From an uncultured bacterium (lineage in GTDB: Bacteria; Chloroflexota; Anaerolineae; J036; Brachytrichaceae): DNA of 44,609 bases. The notes beneath the pieces are model-generated. The model worked only from the letters and a program-made list of their open reading frames with translations, did not search any database and had not been told where the DNA came from. Where the stretch lies: the NCBI GenBank assembly GCA_903921365.1, contig CAIXPS010000460.1:1-44609 (forward strand), given 5' to 3'. Below are positions 1-7,302 of this stretch, in pieces. How positions within the stretch are numbered: the first letter of the stretch is position 1; every line of letters starts with the position of its first letter. The position numbers and the translations under genes were made by a program.

Positions 1-315
1 GTGTCTGCCCAACGACGTATATGCCAAACGTAGACGCAGACCCATGTGTCTGCCTAACGACGAACATGTCAAACGTAGACGCAGACCCATGTGTCTGCCC
101 AGCGACGTATATGCCAAACGTAGACGCAGACCCATGTGTCTGCCTAACGACGAACATGTCAAACGTAGACGCAGACCCATGTGTCTGCCCAACGACGTAT
201 ATGCCAAACGTAGGCGCAGACCCATGTGTCTGCCCGACGACGTATATGCCAAACGTAGGCGCAGACCCGCGTGTCTGCCCGACGACGTATATGCCAAACG
301 TAGACGCAGACCCGC
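1..315. repeat. 45-bp tandem repeat array, seven full copies
   Basis: Seven consecutive 45-bp units start at 1, 46, 91, 136, 181, 226 and 271, and an eighth decays after about 10 bases. Two unit types alternate A-B-A-B and then run A-A-A; they differ around bases 10-28 of the unit (CGTATATGCC versus CGAACATGTC). At each junction GCAGAC and GTCTGC form a 6-bp inverted repeat around a 6-base spacer. Because 45 is a multiple of three, every frame without a stop stays open. This creates spurious ORFs, including an Arg-rich 15-residue repeat that runs in frame into hypA. The array begins at or before the window edge, so its true length is unknown. Confidence 0.95.
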
Positions 316-331
316 ATGTCTGCCTGAGAGT

Positions 332-358
332 TTGATTCTAACGCGGTTAGCGGATAAT
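332..358 (+). promoter_or_regulatory. Possible hypA promoter
   Basis: TTGATT (332-337) and GATAAT (353-358) resemble -35 and -10 boxes with a short 15-bp spacer. A small inverted repeat, CTAAC-GCG-GTTAG, lies between them and could be an operator. The spacing is suboptimal, so this is a weak call. Confidence 0.3.
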
Positions 359-385
359 CATGAGATTGTCCAAAGAGATGTAAGA

Positions 386-727
386 ATGCACGAAATATCA
401 GTCATGCAAAGCGCGATAGAACTCGCGGTTGAGAACGCCAAAGCGCAGGGCGCACAACAGATTCACCGCGTCAATATGCGCGTGGGCGCGCTGGCCGGCG
501 TCGTGCCGGATTCACTCGAGTTCGCCTTCCCCATCGTCTGCCAGGGCACGATGGCCGAGGGCGCCACGCTTGAGATCGAATTTATCCCGGCGTTGTGCCG
601 CTGCAGCAGTTGCAACAGCGAATTCGAGCCAAAGGATTTTTTCTACGAATGCCCCAACTGCAAAGCGCTTACGGTTGACCTGTTGCGCGGCAAAGAGTTG
701 GAGTTGGCGTATCTGGAAGTGTCTTGA
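386..727 (+). CDS. hypA: HypA, hydrogenase nickel incorporation protein
   Basis: HypA delivers nickel to the large subunit of [NiFe] hydrogenases together with HypB. The 113-residue product begins MHEISVMQSAIE; the N-terminal Met-His-Glu is the known nickel-binding motif. A C-terminal zinc ribbon is formed by CRCSSC and YECPNC. Length is normal for the family. The reading frame is open upstream into the 45-bp repeat array, but ATG at 386 is chosen because His2 must follow the initiator Met and family alignment begins here. hypB follows after 26 bp, so the two probably form one transcript. No hydrogenase structural gene is visible nearby. Confidence 0.95.
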   Translation: MHEISVMQSAIELAVENAKAQGAQQIHRVNMRVGALAGVVPDSLEFAFPIVCQGTMAEGATLEIEFIPALCRCSSCNSEFEPKDFFYECPNCKALTVDLLRGKELELAYLEVS

Positions 728-741
728 TCGAGATAAAGACT

Positions 742-771
742 GGAGATTAGAGAATGGAGATTAGAGATCAC
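742..771. repeat. GGAGATTAGAGA dispersed microrepeat, two copies
   Basis: Two tandem copies of GGAGATTAGAGA lie across the hypA-hypB junction. The ATG chosen for hypB (754) and its first codons (MEIRD) are made from this repeat. Relatives occur at 4949-4965 and, as AATCTC-type reverse complements, inside hypF, the P-ATPase and a glycosyltransferase. Confidence 0.8.
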
Positions 772-1449
772 GCAAAGCGGGCGGAAGCGGAACAGCGCAC
801 GATTGTGATTAATCAGGGCGTGCTGTCAAAAAACGATCTGCTGGCGCGTGAGAACCGCGCGCTGTTTAAGTCCAAACGCCTGTTGACGATGAACATCGTG
901 TCATCGCCAGGATCGGGCAAGACCGCATTTATCGAGCGCACGCTGACCGACATCAAGGGGCGGCTGCGCGGCGGCGTGGTGGTGGGCGACCTTGCGACGG
1001 ATAATGACGCCAAACGCATCGCGCGCAGTGGATCGCCAGCGATACAGATCACTACAGGCGACACATGCCACCTCGACGCCGAAATGGTGGCCGAGGCGAC
1101 CGCCAAACTCGACCTGAACGCGCTCGACCTGCTCATCATCGAGAACGTTGGCAACCTGGTGTGCCCATCGGGTTACGACCTGGGCGAGGACCTTCGTGTG
1201 GTGATGCTCTCCACAACCGAGGGCGAGGACAAACCGCTCAAGTACCCCACGATGTTCAAGACCGCCGACGTGGTCATCTTGAACAAGATGGACATCGCCG
1301 AGGTCGTCGGTGTCGACCGCGAGACAGCGTTGAGCAACATCCACCGCCTGACGCCACAGGCGATCGTGTTTGAGGTCTCCGCGCGCACCGGCCTGGGCAT
1401 GGAGGCGTGGTACCAGTTCATTGAGCAGCGGTTGGCGGCGGCGAGGTAA
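754..1449 (+). CDS. hypB: HypB, GTPase for hydrogenase nickel insertion
   Basis: HypB is a SIMIBI-class GTPase that acts with HypA in nickel delivery. The 231-residue protein has a Walker A SSPGSGKT near residue 50, the family signatures GDLATDNDAKR, TTGDTCHLDA (metal-binding Cys-His) and ENVGNLVCP, and the guanine-specificity motif NKMD near residue 175. It lacks the N-terminal His-rich nickel store found in some HypBs. The N-terminus before about TIVINQGVLSKND is unlike the family and is encoded by a dispersed microrepeat, so the true start may lie a little downstream. Confidence 0.95.
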   Translation: MEIRDHAKRAEAEQRTIVINQGVLSKNDLLARENRALFKSKRLLTMNIVSSPGSGKTAFIERTLTDIKGRLRGGVVVGDLATDNDAKRIARSGSPAIQITTGDTCHLDAEMVAEATAKLDLNALDLLIIENVGNLVCPSGYDLGEDLRVVMLSTTEGEDKPLKYPTMFKTADVVILNKMDIAEVVGVDRETALSNIHRLTPQAIVFEVSARTGLGMEAWYQFIEQRLAAAR

Positions 1450-1456
1450 ACCCGCG

Positions 1457-1500
1457 ACCAGGCCCCCGGAATCCGCTTCACGTAATTCCGGGGGCCTGGT
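1457..1500. repeat. Palindromic element, 16-bp perfect stem
   Basis: ACCAGGCCCCCGGAAT (1457-1472) is the exact reverse complement of 1485-1500, with a 12-base loop. It begins 8 bases after the hypB stop, so it could act as a transcription or RNA-stability element. No T-tract follows, so it is not a classical intrinsic terminator. The ATTCCG/CGGAAT ends are shared with the palindrome at 5032-5095. Confidence 0.85.
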
Positions 1501-1563
1501 CCGCTGGGATTCAAGTGAGCACATGGGTTACGGTCGCGCGTGCATCGTCGTTCGATCATTGCA

Positions 1564-1627
1564 GGGGCGATAGCATTGCCTGCACGAAACCATGTGAATC
1601 ACGGTCAACATGGCAATGCTTCTCCCC
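1564..1627. repeat. Degenerate GGGGCG...GCATTGCC palindromic element
   Basis: GGGGCGATAGCATTGCC (1564-1580) pairs imperfectly with GGCAATGCTTCTCCCC (1612-1627). Core words (GCATTGCCTGC, CATGGCAATGCT) are shared with the element inside hypF at 11066-11132, so the two are copies of one family. Confidence 0.75.
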
Positions 1628-1901
1628 GCCGATATCGGCACGGAAACGACGTTGCGGGCAATGGCTTCGCGTGCGCCCTTGTGTTGTAGTTGGCGACGAC
1701 TTCACACTCACCAGTCCCCTATCCAAAGGCGACCTGACGAACAAAGCGGGCTAGATTGCCGGTGCAACCACCACTCACGCTGGTAAATCGTTTCGCTTTG
1801 GCCATTGCGACGTGCGCGTTTACGGCGATGCAGCGGTGGTCAACGTATGGTACTGGCAGGTTGTGGCGCGTCATGCCAGTTGGTTGAAATGATGACACGC
1901 G

Positions 1902-1941
1902 GCATTTCCATCTTGTGAAGTGCATTTCCATCTTGTATAAT
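1902..1941 (+). promoter_or_regulatory. Promoter with duplicated 15-bp box before the toxin-antitoxin operon
   Basis: TTGTGA (1913-1918), a 17-bp spacer and a perfect TATAAT (1936-1941) form a strong sigma70-type promoter. GCATTTCCATCTTGT occurs twice (1902-1916 and 1922-1936), 20 bp apart, overlapping both promoter boxes. This is the pattern expected of an antitoxin operator. The -10 box ends 6 bases before ATG 1948, so transcription should start at or next to the start codon, giving a leaderless mRNA. Confidence 0.7.
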
Positions 1942-1947
1942 ATCGTT

Positions 1948-2181
1948 ATGGAGACAAAAATAACGCGGCGCTGGCAAACGGTGATCCCAGCAGATATCCG
2001 CCATCGATATCAGATCAAGGAAGGCGACACGCTGGTCTGGCTGGACGACGGCCAGATGATCCGCGTCGTACCTGTCCCGGCCGATCCACTGGCAACATTA
2101 CGCGGGATTGGCAAGGGTGAGGGGCTCACCCGGAAACTTCTTGAGTCGCGCCGTAAGGATCGAGAGCGTGAGCAACAGTAA
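1948..2181 (+). CDS. AbrB/MazE-type antitoxin
   Basis: The 77-residue protein has an N-terminal SpoVT/AbrB swapped-hairpin domain (TKITRRWQTVIPADIRHRYQ, then a GDTLVW strand) and a charged C-terminal tail (LLESRRKDREREQQ) of the kind that neutralises a toxin. The frame is open 33 bases further upstream, but ATG 1948 is preferred because METKITRR is where the family begins and the upstream codons overlap the promoter. Its last 14 bases overlap the start of a PIN-domain gene, as in VapBC modules. It is likely to bind the duplicated box upstream and repress its own operon. Confidence 0.85.
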   Translation: METKITRRWQTVIPADIRHRYQIKEGDTLVWLDDGQMIRVVPVPADPLATLRGIGKGEGLTRKLLESRRKDREREQQ

Positions 2182-2575
2182 CCCCACTTATCTCCTCGAC
2201 ACGTCGGCACTCATGACCTTCATGGAAGATGAAGAAGGCGCGGAACGTGTCGAGCGCATTCTGGCACATGAGGGTGTCCTGATTCCATCGATTGCACTGA
2301 TTGAGGTCGTCTATATCACCCGTCAGGAACAGGGACAACGCGCAGCCGAGTACCGGTATGCTTTATTGAAGCAGACACGCGCCACAATCCTGTGGGAGAT
2401 CGATGAAACAATTCTGTTCACTGCTGCACGATTCAAGGCCGATTTCCATATTTCTTTCGCCGATGCTACCATCGCCGCCTTCGCAGCATGCCATCACGCC
2501 ATCCTGGTGCACAAGGATCCAGAATTCAAGGCGCTGAACAACGAACTGACAATGGAAACTTTGCCATTCAAGTAA
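2168..2575 (+). CDS. PIN-domain ribonuclease toxin (VapC-like)
   Basis: This is a 135-residue PIN-domain protein and the presumed toxin of the pair. Acidic residues expected at a PIN active site are present: Asp in LLDTSAL near the N-terminus, Glu in IALIEVVY, Asp in SFADATIAAFA and Asp in HKDPEF. GTG 2168 is chosen as start; the frame is open further upstream inside the antitoxin, but the domain begins at about TYLLDTSAL. An AAGGA-like ribosome site (about 2156) precedes it. Its 14-bp overlap with the antitoxin implies coupled translation. VapC relatives cleave RNA; the target here is unknown. Confidence 0.87.
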   Translation: MSNSNPTYLLDTSALMTFMEDEEGAERVERILAHEGVLIPSIALIEVVYITRQEQGQRAAEYRYALLKQTRATILWEIDETILFTAARFKADFHISFADATIAAFAACHHAILVHKDPEFKALNNELTMETLPFK

Positions 2576-2693
2576 CATCACCATAATCACTCGCGGCACG
2601 CGCCTGTTACCATAGAAGTGAGTACACTTAGCTCATACATATAAGCGCGCCACCAACATTCAGGCGCGTCGAACAACGAACGGAACGTAACTC

Positions 2694-4946
2694 ATGACCC
2701 TTAAACAAGAGGCTCTCGACTATCACAGTAAGTATCCAGCCGGTAAGCTGGAAATCACCCCCACCAAGCCCTGCCTGACCCAGCATGACCTGGCGTTGGC
2801 CTACACCCCCGGCGTCGCGGAACCCTGTCTCGCCATCGAGAAGAACCCGGATGACGCCTACAAGTACACTTCAAAGGGCAACTTCGTCGCCGTGGTCACG
2901 AACGGCACTGCCGTGCTCGGCCTGGGCGACATCGGCGCACTGGCGGGTAAACCGGTGATGGAAGGCAAGGGGCTGCTATTCAAGCGCTTTGCCGATATCG
3001 ACGCCATCGACATCGAACTGAACACGAAGGACCCGGAATTGATCATCCAGACAGTGAAACTGCTGGAGCCGACCTTCGGCGGGATCAACCTCGAAGACAT
3101 CAAGGCGCCCGAGTGTTTCATGATCGAAGAGCGGCTGAAGAAGATCATGAACATCCCGGTCTTCCACGACGACCAGCATGGCACCGCGATCATCTCCGGC
3201 GCGGCCATGCTGAACGCGCTCGAACTGATCGGCAAGCAGTTCGCAGACGCGCGCATCGTGATCAACGGCGCCGGCGCGGCGGCAGTCGCGTGCGCGCGCT
3301 TCTATCTGGCGCTCGGTGCGGTGCGCGAGAACATCGTGATGTGCGACAGCAAGGGTGTGATCTACAAGGGCCGCACCAGCGGGATGAATCCATATAAGGA
3401 AGAGTTCGCCAGTGACACTGCCGCGCGCACGCTGGCCGAGGCGATGGTTGGCGCGGATATCATCGTGGGACTGTCCGTCGCCGGCGCGGTGACGCAGGAG
3501 ATGGTGAAGCAGATGGCGGCACAGCCCATCATCTTCGCGCTGGCCAATCCCAACCCCGAAATATCCTATGAGGATGCCAGGGCTGCCCGCCCGGATGCCA
3601 TTATTGCCACCGGGCGATCAGATTATCCGAACCAGGTCAACAACGTGCTGGGGTTCCCGTTTATCTTCCGTGGCGCGTTGGACGTGCGCGCCACGCAGAT
3701 CAATGAAGAAATGAAGGTGGCTGCGGCGCGCGCCCTTGCGGCATTGGCCAAAGAGGATGTGCCTGATTCCGTCGTGCGGGCTTACGGCGTGGAGTCGTTG
3801 CACTTCGGTCTGGACTATCTGATTCCCAAACCCGTCGATACGCGCATTCTGCTGTGGGAAGCGCCCGCAGTGGCGCAGGCCGCTATGGAGACCGGTGTGG
3901 CGCGCGTTCAGCTCGATCTGGTGAAGTACCGCGAAACGCTGGAGGGGCGCCTGGGCAAGTCGCGCGAGCTGATGCGCATCGTGTTCAACAAGGCCAAGCT
4001 CAACCCGCGGCGCATCGTGCTGGCCGAGGGCGAACACGAGAAGATGATCCGCGCTGCGAACCAACTGGCTGATGAAGGCATCGCGCAACCGATTCTGCTG
4101 GGCGACCCGGCGGTGATCGCTCTCAAGGCCGCCGAGATGCAGTTGGCCGTCAACAGCCTGGTGCAGATCATTCACCCGGCGACTTCGGACAAACACGCCG
4201 CCTACGAAGCGCGCATGTACGAACTGCGCAACCGTAAAGGCGTCACGCTATCGGCGGCGCACGATCTGGTGAACGATACCAGCTACTTCGCCGCGCTGAT
4301 GGTCGAGCAGGGCGACGCCGACGGTATGATCGCCGGACTGACCTCGCACTACTCGGATGCGTTGCGTCCGCCGTTGGAAATCATCAAGACGCTGCCCGAT
4401 GTGACAACCGCTGCGGGTGTGTATCTGATGACCATTCGTAACCGCGTGTTGTTCTTCGCCGACGCGACAGTAAACGTTGACATGGACTCCGTTAAACTGG
4501 CCGAGATTGCTATTCGCACGGCGCGGTTGGCGAGCGACTTCGACATCGAGCCGCGCATCGCCTTCCTGAGCTTCTCCAACTTCGGCAGTGTGCGCCACCC
4601 GCAAACCGACATGGTGCGCGATGCGGTGGAGATTGTGCGCCAGCGTCAGCCCGACTTGATCGTCGACGGCGAGATGCAGGCCAACACCGCGCTCAACGCG
4701 GAAATCCTGAATGGCACGTATCCGTTCAACCGCCTGCACGAGCCGGCCAACGTCCTGATCTTCCCGAGCATGGAAGCGGCCAACATCGCTTATAAGCTGG
4801 TGCAGCAATTGGCCAACGCCGACGTCATCGGCCCGATCCTGGTGGGCATGCGCAAGCCGGTGCACATCATGCAGCGGGGCGACGAGGTCAAGGACATCGT
4901 CAACCTGGCGGCGCTGGCGGTGGTGAAGGCGCAGAACCTCGAATGA
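2694..4946 (+). CDS. maeB: NADP-dependent malic enzyme with C-terminal phosphotransacetylase-like domain
   Basis: MaeB oxidatively decarboxylates malate to pyruvate with reduction of NADP. The 750-residue length is typical of the fused form. The N-terminal malic domain (about 1-160) has [32 protein letters not shown] (catalytic Lys) and FHDDQHGTA (metal ligands). A Rossmann domain (about 160-400) has [12 protein letters not shown]. From about 430 to the end lies a phosphate acetyltransferase-like domain ([26 protein letters not shown]), which in relatives has an allosteric role, sensing acetyl-CoA. It appears monocistronic, starts 118 bp after the toxin gene, and is unrelated in function to its neighbours. 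Confidence 0.96.
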   Translation: MTLKQEALDYHSKYPAGKLEITPTKPCLTQHDLALAYTPGVAEPCLAIEKNPDDAYKYTSKGNFVAVVTNGTAVLGLGDIGALAGKPVMEGKGLLFKRFADIDAIDIELNTKDPELIIQTVKLLEPTFGGINLEDIKAPECFMIEERLKKIMNIPVFHDDQHGTAIISGAAMLNALELIGKQFADARIVINGAGAAAVACARFYLALGAVRENIVMCDSKGVIYKGRTSGMNPYKEEFASDTAARTLAEAMVGADIIVGLSVAGAVTQEMVKQMAAQPIIFALANPNPEISYEDARAARPDAIIATGRSDYPNQVNNVLGFPFIFRGALDVRATQINEEMKVAAARALAALAKEDVPDSVVRAYGVESLHFGLDYLIPKPVDTRILLWEAPAVAQAAMETGVARVQLDLVKYRETLEGRLGKSRELMRIVFNKAKLNPRRIVLAEGEHEKMIRAANQLADEGIAQPILLGDPAVIALKAAEMQLAVNSLVQIIHPATSDKHAAYEARMYELRNRKGVTLSAAHDLVNDTSYFAALMVEQGDADGMIAGLTSHYSDALRPPLEIIKTLPDVTTAAGVYLMTIRNRVLFFADATVNVDMDSVKLAEIAIRTARLASDFDIEPRIAFLSFSNFGSVRHPQTDMVRDAVEIVRQRQPDLIVDGEMQANTALNAEILNGTYPFNRLHEPANVLIFPSMEAANIAYKLVQQLANADVIGPILVGMRKPVHIMQRGDEVKDIVNLAALAVVKAQNLE

Positions 4947-5031
4947 CGGAGAGATTAGAGATTCGTGATGCGTCGCGATGGATGGGTTGGCAGAAACGTC
5001 CGTCATTATGAGCACCTCATCGACGCCTGTC

Positions 5032-5095
5032 ATTCCGAGGCAAGCCCCGCAGGCACAAGCCGCACTGCGGATGAGTCGGGGGCTTGCCTCGGAAT
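5032..5095. repeat. Palindromic element, 17-bp perfect stem
   Basis: ATTCCGAGGCAAGCCCC (5032-5048) is the exact reverse complement of 5079-5095; the 30-base loop holds a smaller CCGCA/TGCGG pairing. The element sits just before the GH35 gene and lies inside the long upstream open frame, so a start call at 4965 would wrongly translate it. Confidence 0.85.
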
Positions 5096-5116
5096 CTCGA
5101 CTTCTCAGTTCTGCGC

Positions 5117-5122
5117 TACACT
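5117..5122 (+). promoter_or_regulatory. Candidate -10 box of the GH35 gene
   Basis: TACACT ends 7 bases before GTG 5130, and no Shine-Dalgarno sequence is visible, which is compatible with a leaderless transcript. No clear -35 box is seen; the palindromic element ends 21 bases upstream. Confidence 0.4.
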
Positions 5123-5129
5123 TTCCCTC

Positions 5130-7289
5130 GTGTCATACGCCATAAAGCCGATCACCTTTGATAAATGTTGTTATCGCATTGACGGTCATCCCGTTTACCT
5201 GTACTCGGGCGAGTTCCACTATTTTCGTGTGCCCAGGTCGGACTGGCGCAAGCGCATGCAGTTGTTCAAGGATGCCGGCGGGAACTGCATCGCCACTTAC
5301 ATCCCGTGGTTGATTCACGAACCCAGCGAGGGCAATATCCTCTTTGGCGATGAGTCCTACCGGGACTTCGAAGGATTTCTACGGGCGGCGCAGGAAATGG
5401 GGCTGTGCGTCATCGCGCGCCCCGGCCCCTACCAGTACTCCGAATTGAAATACGACGGGCTGCCAGGCTGGCTGTGCGAAAACTATCCCGAGTTGCGCGC
5501 GCATAACATCGAGGGCAAGCCCTTCCGCGCGTCGTCCATCTCGTACCTGCACCCATTGTTCCTCGAAAAAGTGCGCAGCTGGTTTGATGTGGTCTGCCCG
5601 ATCATCGCGCGGCACACCGTGTCGAAAGGTGGGCCGGTAGCATTCACCCAGATCGACAATGAGATGACCGGCATCCATGTGTGGTTCGGCAGTCTGGACT
5701 ACAACGCGGTCACGATGGGCTTCGGCCTGCCGGGCGGGCGTTATCCGTCCTTCCTGTCCAGACAGTTCGGCGACATCGGCGCGTTGAATCGCGCATATGA
5801 GACCGGCTTCGCATCATTCGAGGAAGTGCGACCGATCCCAGTGGCAGCAACAAACGCCAAAACCGCCAGCATCCGGCGCACGCGCGACTACTTCAATTTC
5901 TACCTCGGAACGATTGCGGAATACTCCCAGACCCTGGCGGGCATGTTGCGCGAGCATGGTATCGACACACCGCTGGTTCACAATGCCGCCAACCCCGGCA
6001 TGAATGCCAACTTCTGCGAGACCGTCGACGCGCTGGGCAAGAATTTCCTCCTCGGCTCCGATCACTACTACAACCTCGACCAGAACTGGCCGCAGAATAA
6101 CCCGACGCCGCAGTACGCGATCAACGTGTTCTGCTCAAACGAGATGCTGCGCCTGATGGGGTTCCCGCCCACCGTGTACGAACTTCCTGGAGGCAGTCTG
6201 TCGGATTGGCCGCCGATTACTCCGCAGGACGCGCGCGCCTGTTACCTGGCCAACCTGGCGTTGGGCATGAAGGGCAGCAACTATTACATCCTCACCGGCG
6301 GGCCAAACGCCCCCGGATCGGGCGTTACCGCCGACGTGTACGACTACGGCGCGTCGATCGGCCCGTTTGGCGATATCCGCCCGCTGTATCAGGTGCAGAA
6401 GGAGTTCGGGCATCTTGTGGCTGACCGGCCGTGGCTGGCGGAGGCCGAGCGAGAATACGATTGCCGCGTGGGGCTGGACTTCGAGTATGTGCGCGCCGAC
6501 AACTACTGGAAAGGGCGTGGCAACTTTGCGTTCACTAACAGTGATGCCTATGATTTTCTGCGTCGTGGCGTGCTGACCACTGCTTTCTGCGCCAGCCTGT
6601 CGCCGGCGTTGTGCAACCTGGGCGCCGACGATTGGGTGAGTGATACGACCACACCAGTTGTGATTGTCTCCTCAGTCTGCATGGCGCGGGCGAAACAGCA
6701 GCGCGTTGTCGACTTTCTGAAAAACGGTGGGCGCGCGCTGATCACCCCGTTGCTGCCGACGCTGGACGAGAACCTGAACCCATGCACACTTCTGGCGGAC
6801 TTCCTGGGCGGTCCCGTGCTACAGGCCAGCGCAAACCACGCCGGTCATGTGCGCGTGACTATCGAGGACGTGGTGAACATCTGGAACAACGGCGATATCT
6901 TCTTTGGCAGCCGGTTACCGCCGAATGCGAAGGTCATCGGTCACGACGAGGTCAGTGGCAACCCCATCGCGTGGAAGCAATCGCTTGAAGGCAGTGGGCA
7001 GGCCATCGTGTTGGGATTCCGCTGGTATCAAGCCAAGCGCGAGCACGAACAGATGCTCAAGGCGCTGCTGCAGGCGCTCGGTTTGAAAAAGAAAGTGGAG
7101 TGCTCCAATCCGAACGTATGGACCTCGCTGCGCACTGCCGGATCGCGGTCGATGCTGTTCATCATGAATCTGCTGTCCTCACCGCTGGAGGCGCATGTCG
7201 ATTGCCGCCCCGCCTGGAGCGAGGGCATTCTTGAAATGGGTAAACATGAGCTTGGGCCGATGAGCGTTAAAACCATCGAAATCGAGTAG
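5130..7289 (+). CDS. GH35-like beta-galactosidase family glycosidase
   Basis: This is a 719-residue glycoside hydrolase with a GH35-type TIM barrel at its N-terminus: SGEFHYFRVPRSDWRKRM, then GGNCIATYIPWLIHEPSEG, ARPGPYQYSE, and FTQIDNEM with Glu178 the likely acid/base. Glu351 in YELPGGSLSDW is the candidate nucleophile. The C-terminal half (VVIVSSVCMARAKQQRVVDFLKNGGRALI) resembles a glutamine-amidotransferase-like fold seen in related glycosidases. No signal peptide is visible, so it probably acts on imported oligosaccharides. GTG 5130 is preferred; the ATG at 4965 would add 55 residues read from a palindromic repeat. A UroD-like gene follows after 13 bp. Confidence 0.85.
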   Translation: MSYAIKPITFDKCCYRIDGHPVYLYSGEFHYFRVPRSDWRKRMQLFKDAGGNCIATYIPWLIHEPSEGNILFGDESYRDFEGFLRAAQEMGLCVIARPGPYQYSELKYDGLPGWLCENYPELRAHNIEGKPFRASSISYLHPLFLEKVRSWFDVVCPIIARHTVSKGGPVAFTQIDNEMTGIHVWFGSLDYNAVTMGFGLPGGRYPSFLSRQFGDIGALNRAYETGFASFEEVRPIPVAATNAKTASIRRTRDYFNFYLGTIAEYSQTLAGMLREHGIDTPLVHNAANPGMNANFCETVDALGKNFLLGSDHYYNLDQNWPQNNPTPQYAINVFCSNEMLRLMGFPPTVYELPGGSLSDWPPITPQDARACYLANLALGMKGSNYYILTGGPNAPGSGVTADVYDYGASIGPFGDIRPLYQVQKEFGHLVADRPWLAEAEREYDCRVGLDFEYVRADNYWKGRGNFAFTNSDAYDFLRRGVLTTAFCASLSPALCNLGADDWVSDTTTPVVIVSSVCMARAKQQRVVDFLKNGGRALITPLLPTLDENLNPCTLLADFLGGPVLQASANHAGHVRVTIEDVVNIWNNGDIFFGSRLPPNAKVIGHDEVSGNPIAWKQSLEGSGQAIVLGFRWYQAKREHEQMLKALLQALGLKKKVECSNPNVWTSLRTAGSRSMLFIMNLLSSPLEAHVDCRPAWSEGILEMGKHELGPMSVKTIEIE

Positions 7290-7302
7290 AGGAATTAATG
7301 AT

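Larger units (their letters stand above)
1450..1912. other. Gene-free stretch with repeat debris
   Basis: I see no convincing gene in this stretch. It holds a 16-bp-stem palindrome (1457-1500), a degenerate copy of the palindromic element found inside hypF (1564-1627), and a short open stretch (1782-1892) whose translation contains VRVYGDAAVV. That peptide is reminiscent of NTF2/SnoaL-like domains and might be a gene relic, but it is too short to call. Confidence 0.6.

Noticed and set aside
1-315. CRISPR array
   Set aside because: The units follow each other directly with no unique spacers; differences are scattered point changes in two unit types. It is a tandem repeat.
21-335. Open frame of 104 codons, and the repeat-coded N-terminal extension of hypA
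   Set aside because: Both are by-products of a 45-bp period divisible by three. HypA must begin with Met-His-Glu at 386.
1457-1500. Intrinsic terminator after hypB
   Set aside because: The stem is strong but no T-run follows on either strand; the CGGAAT ends fit a REP-like palindrome better.
1782-1892. Relic of an NTF2/SnoaL-like gene (peptide VRVYGDAAVV)
   Set aside because: Only about 37 codons, a single suggestive motif and no start; insufficient support for a pseudogene call.
4248-5033. Long minus-strand open frames antisense to maeB, the UroD-like gene (7267-8133), hypF (11110-11940) and hypD (12967-13914)
   Set aside because: They are His/Arg-rich shadows of GC-rich genes with no recognisable domains, and the opposite strands carry clear conserved proteins.
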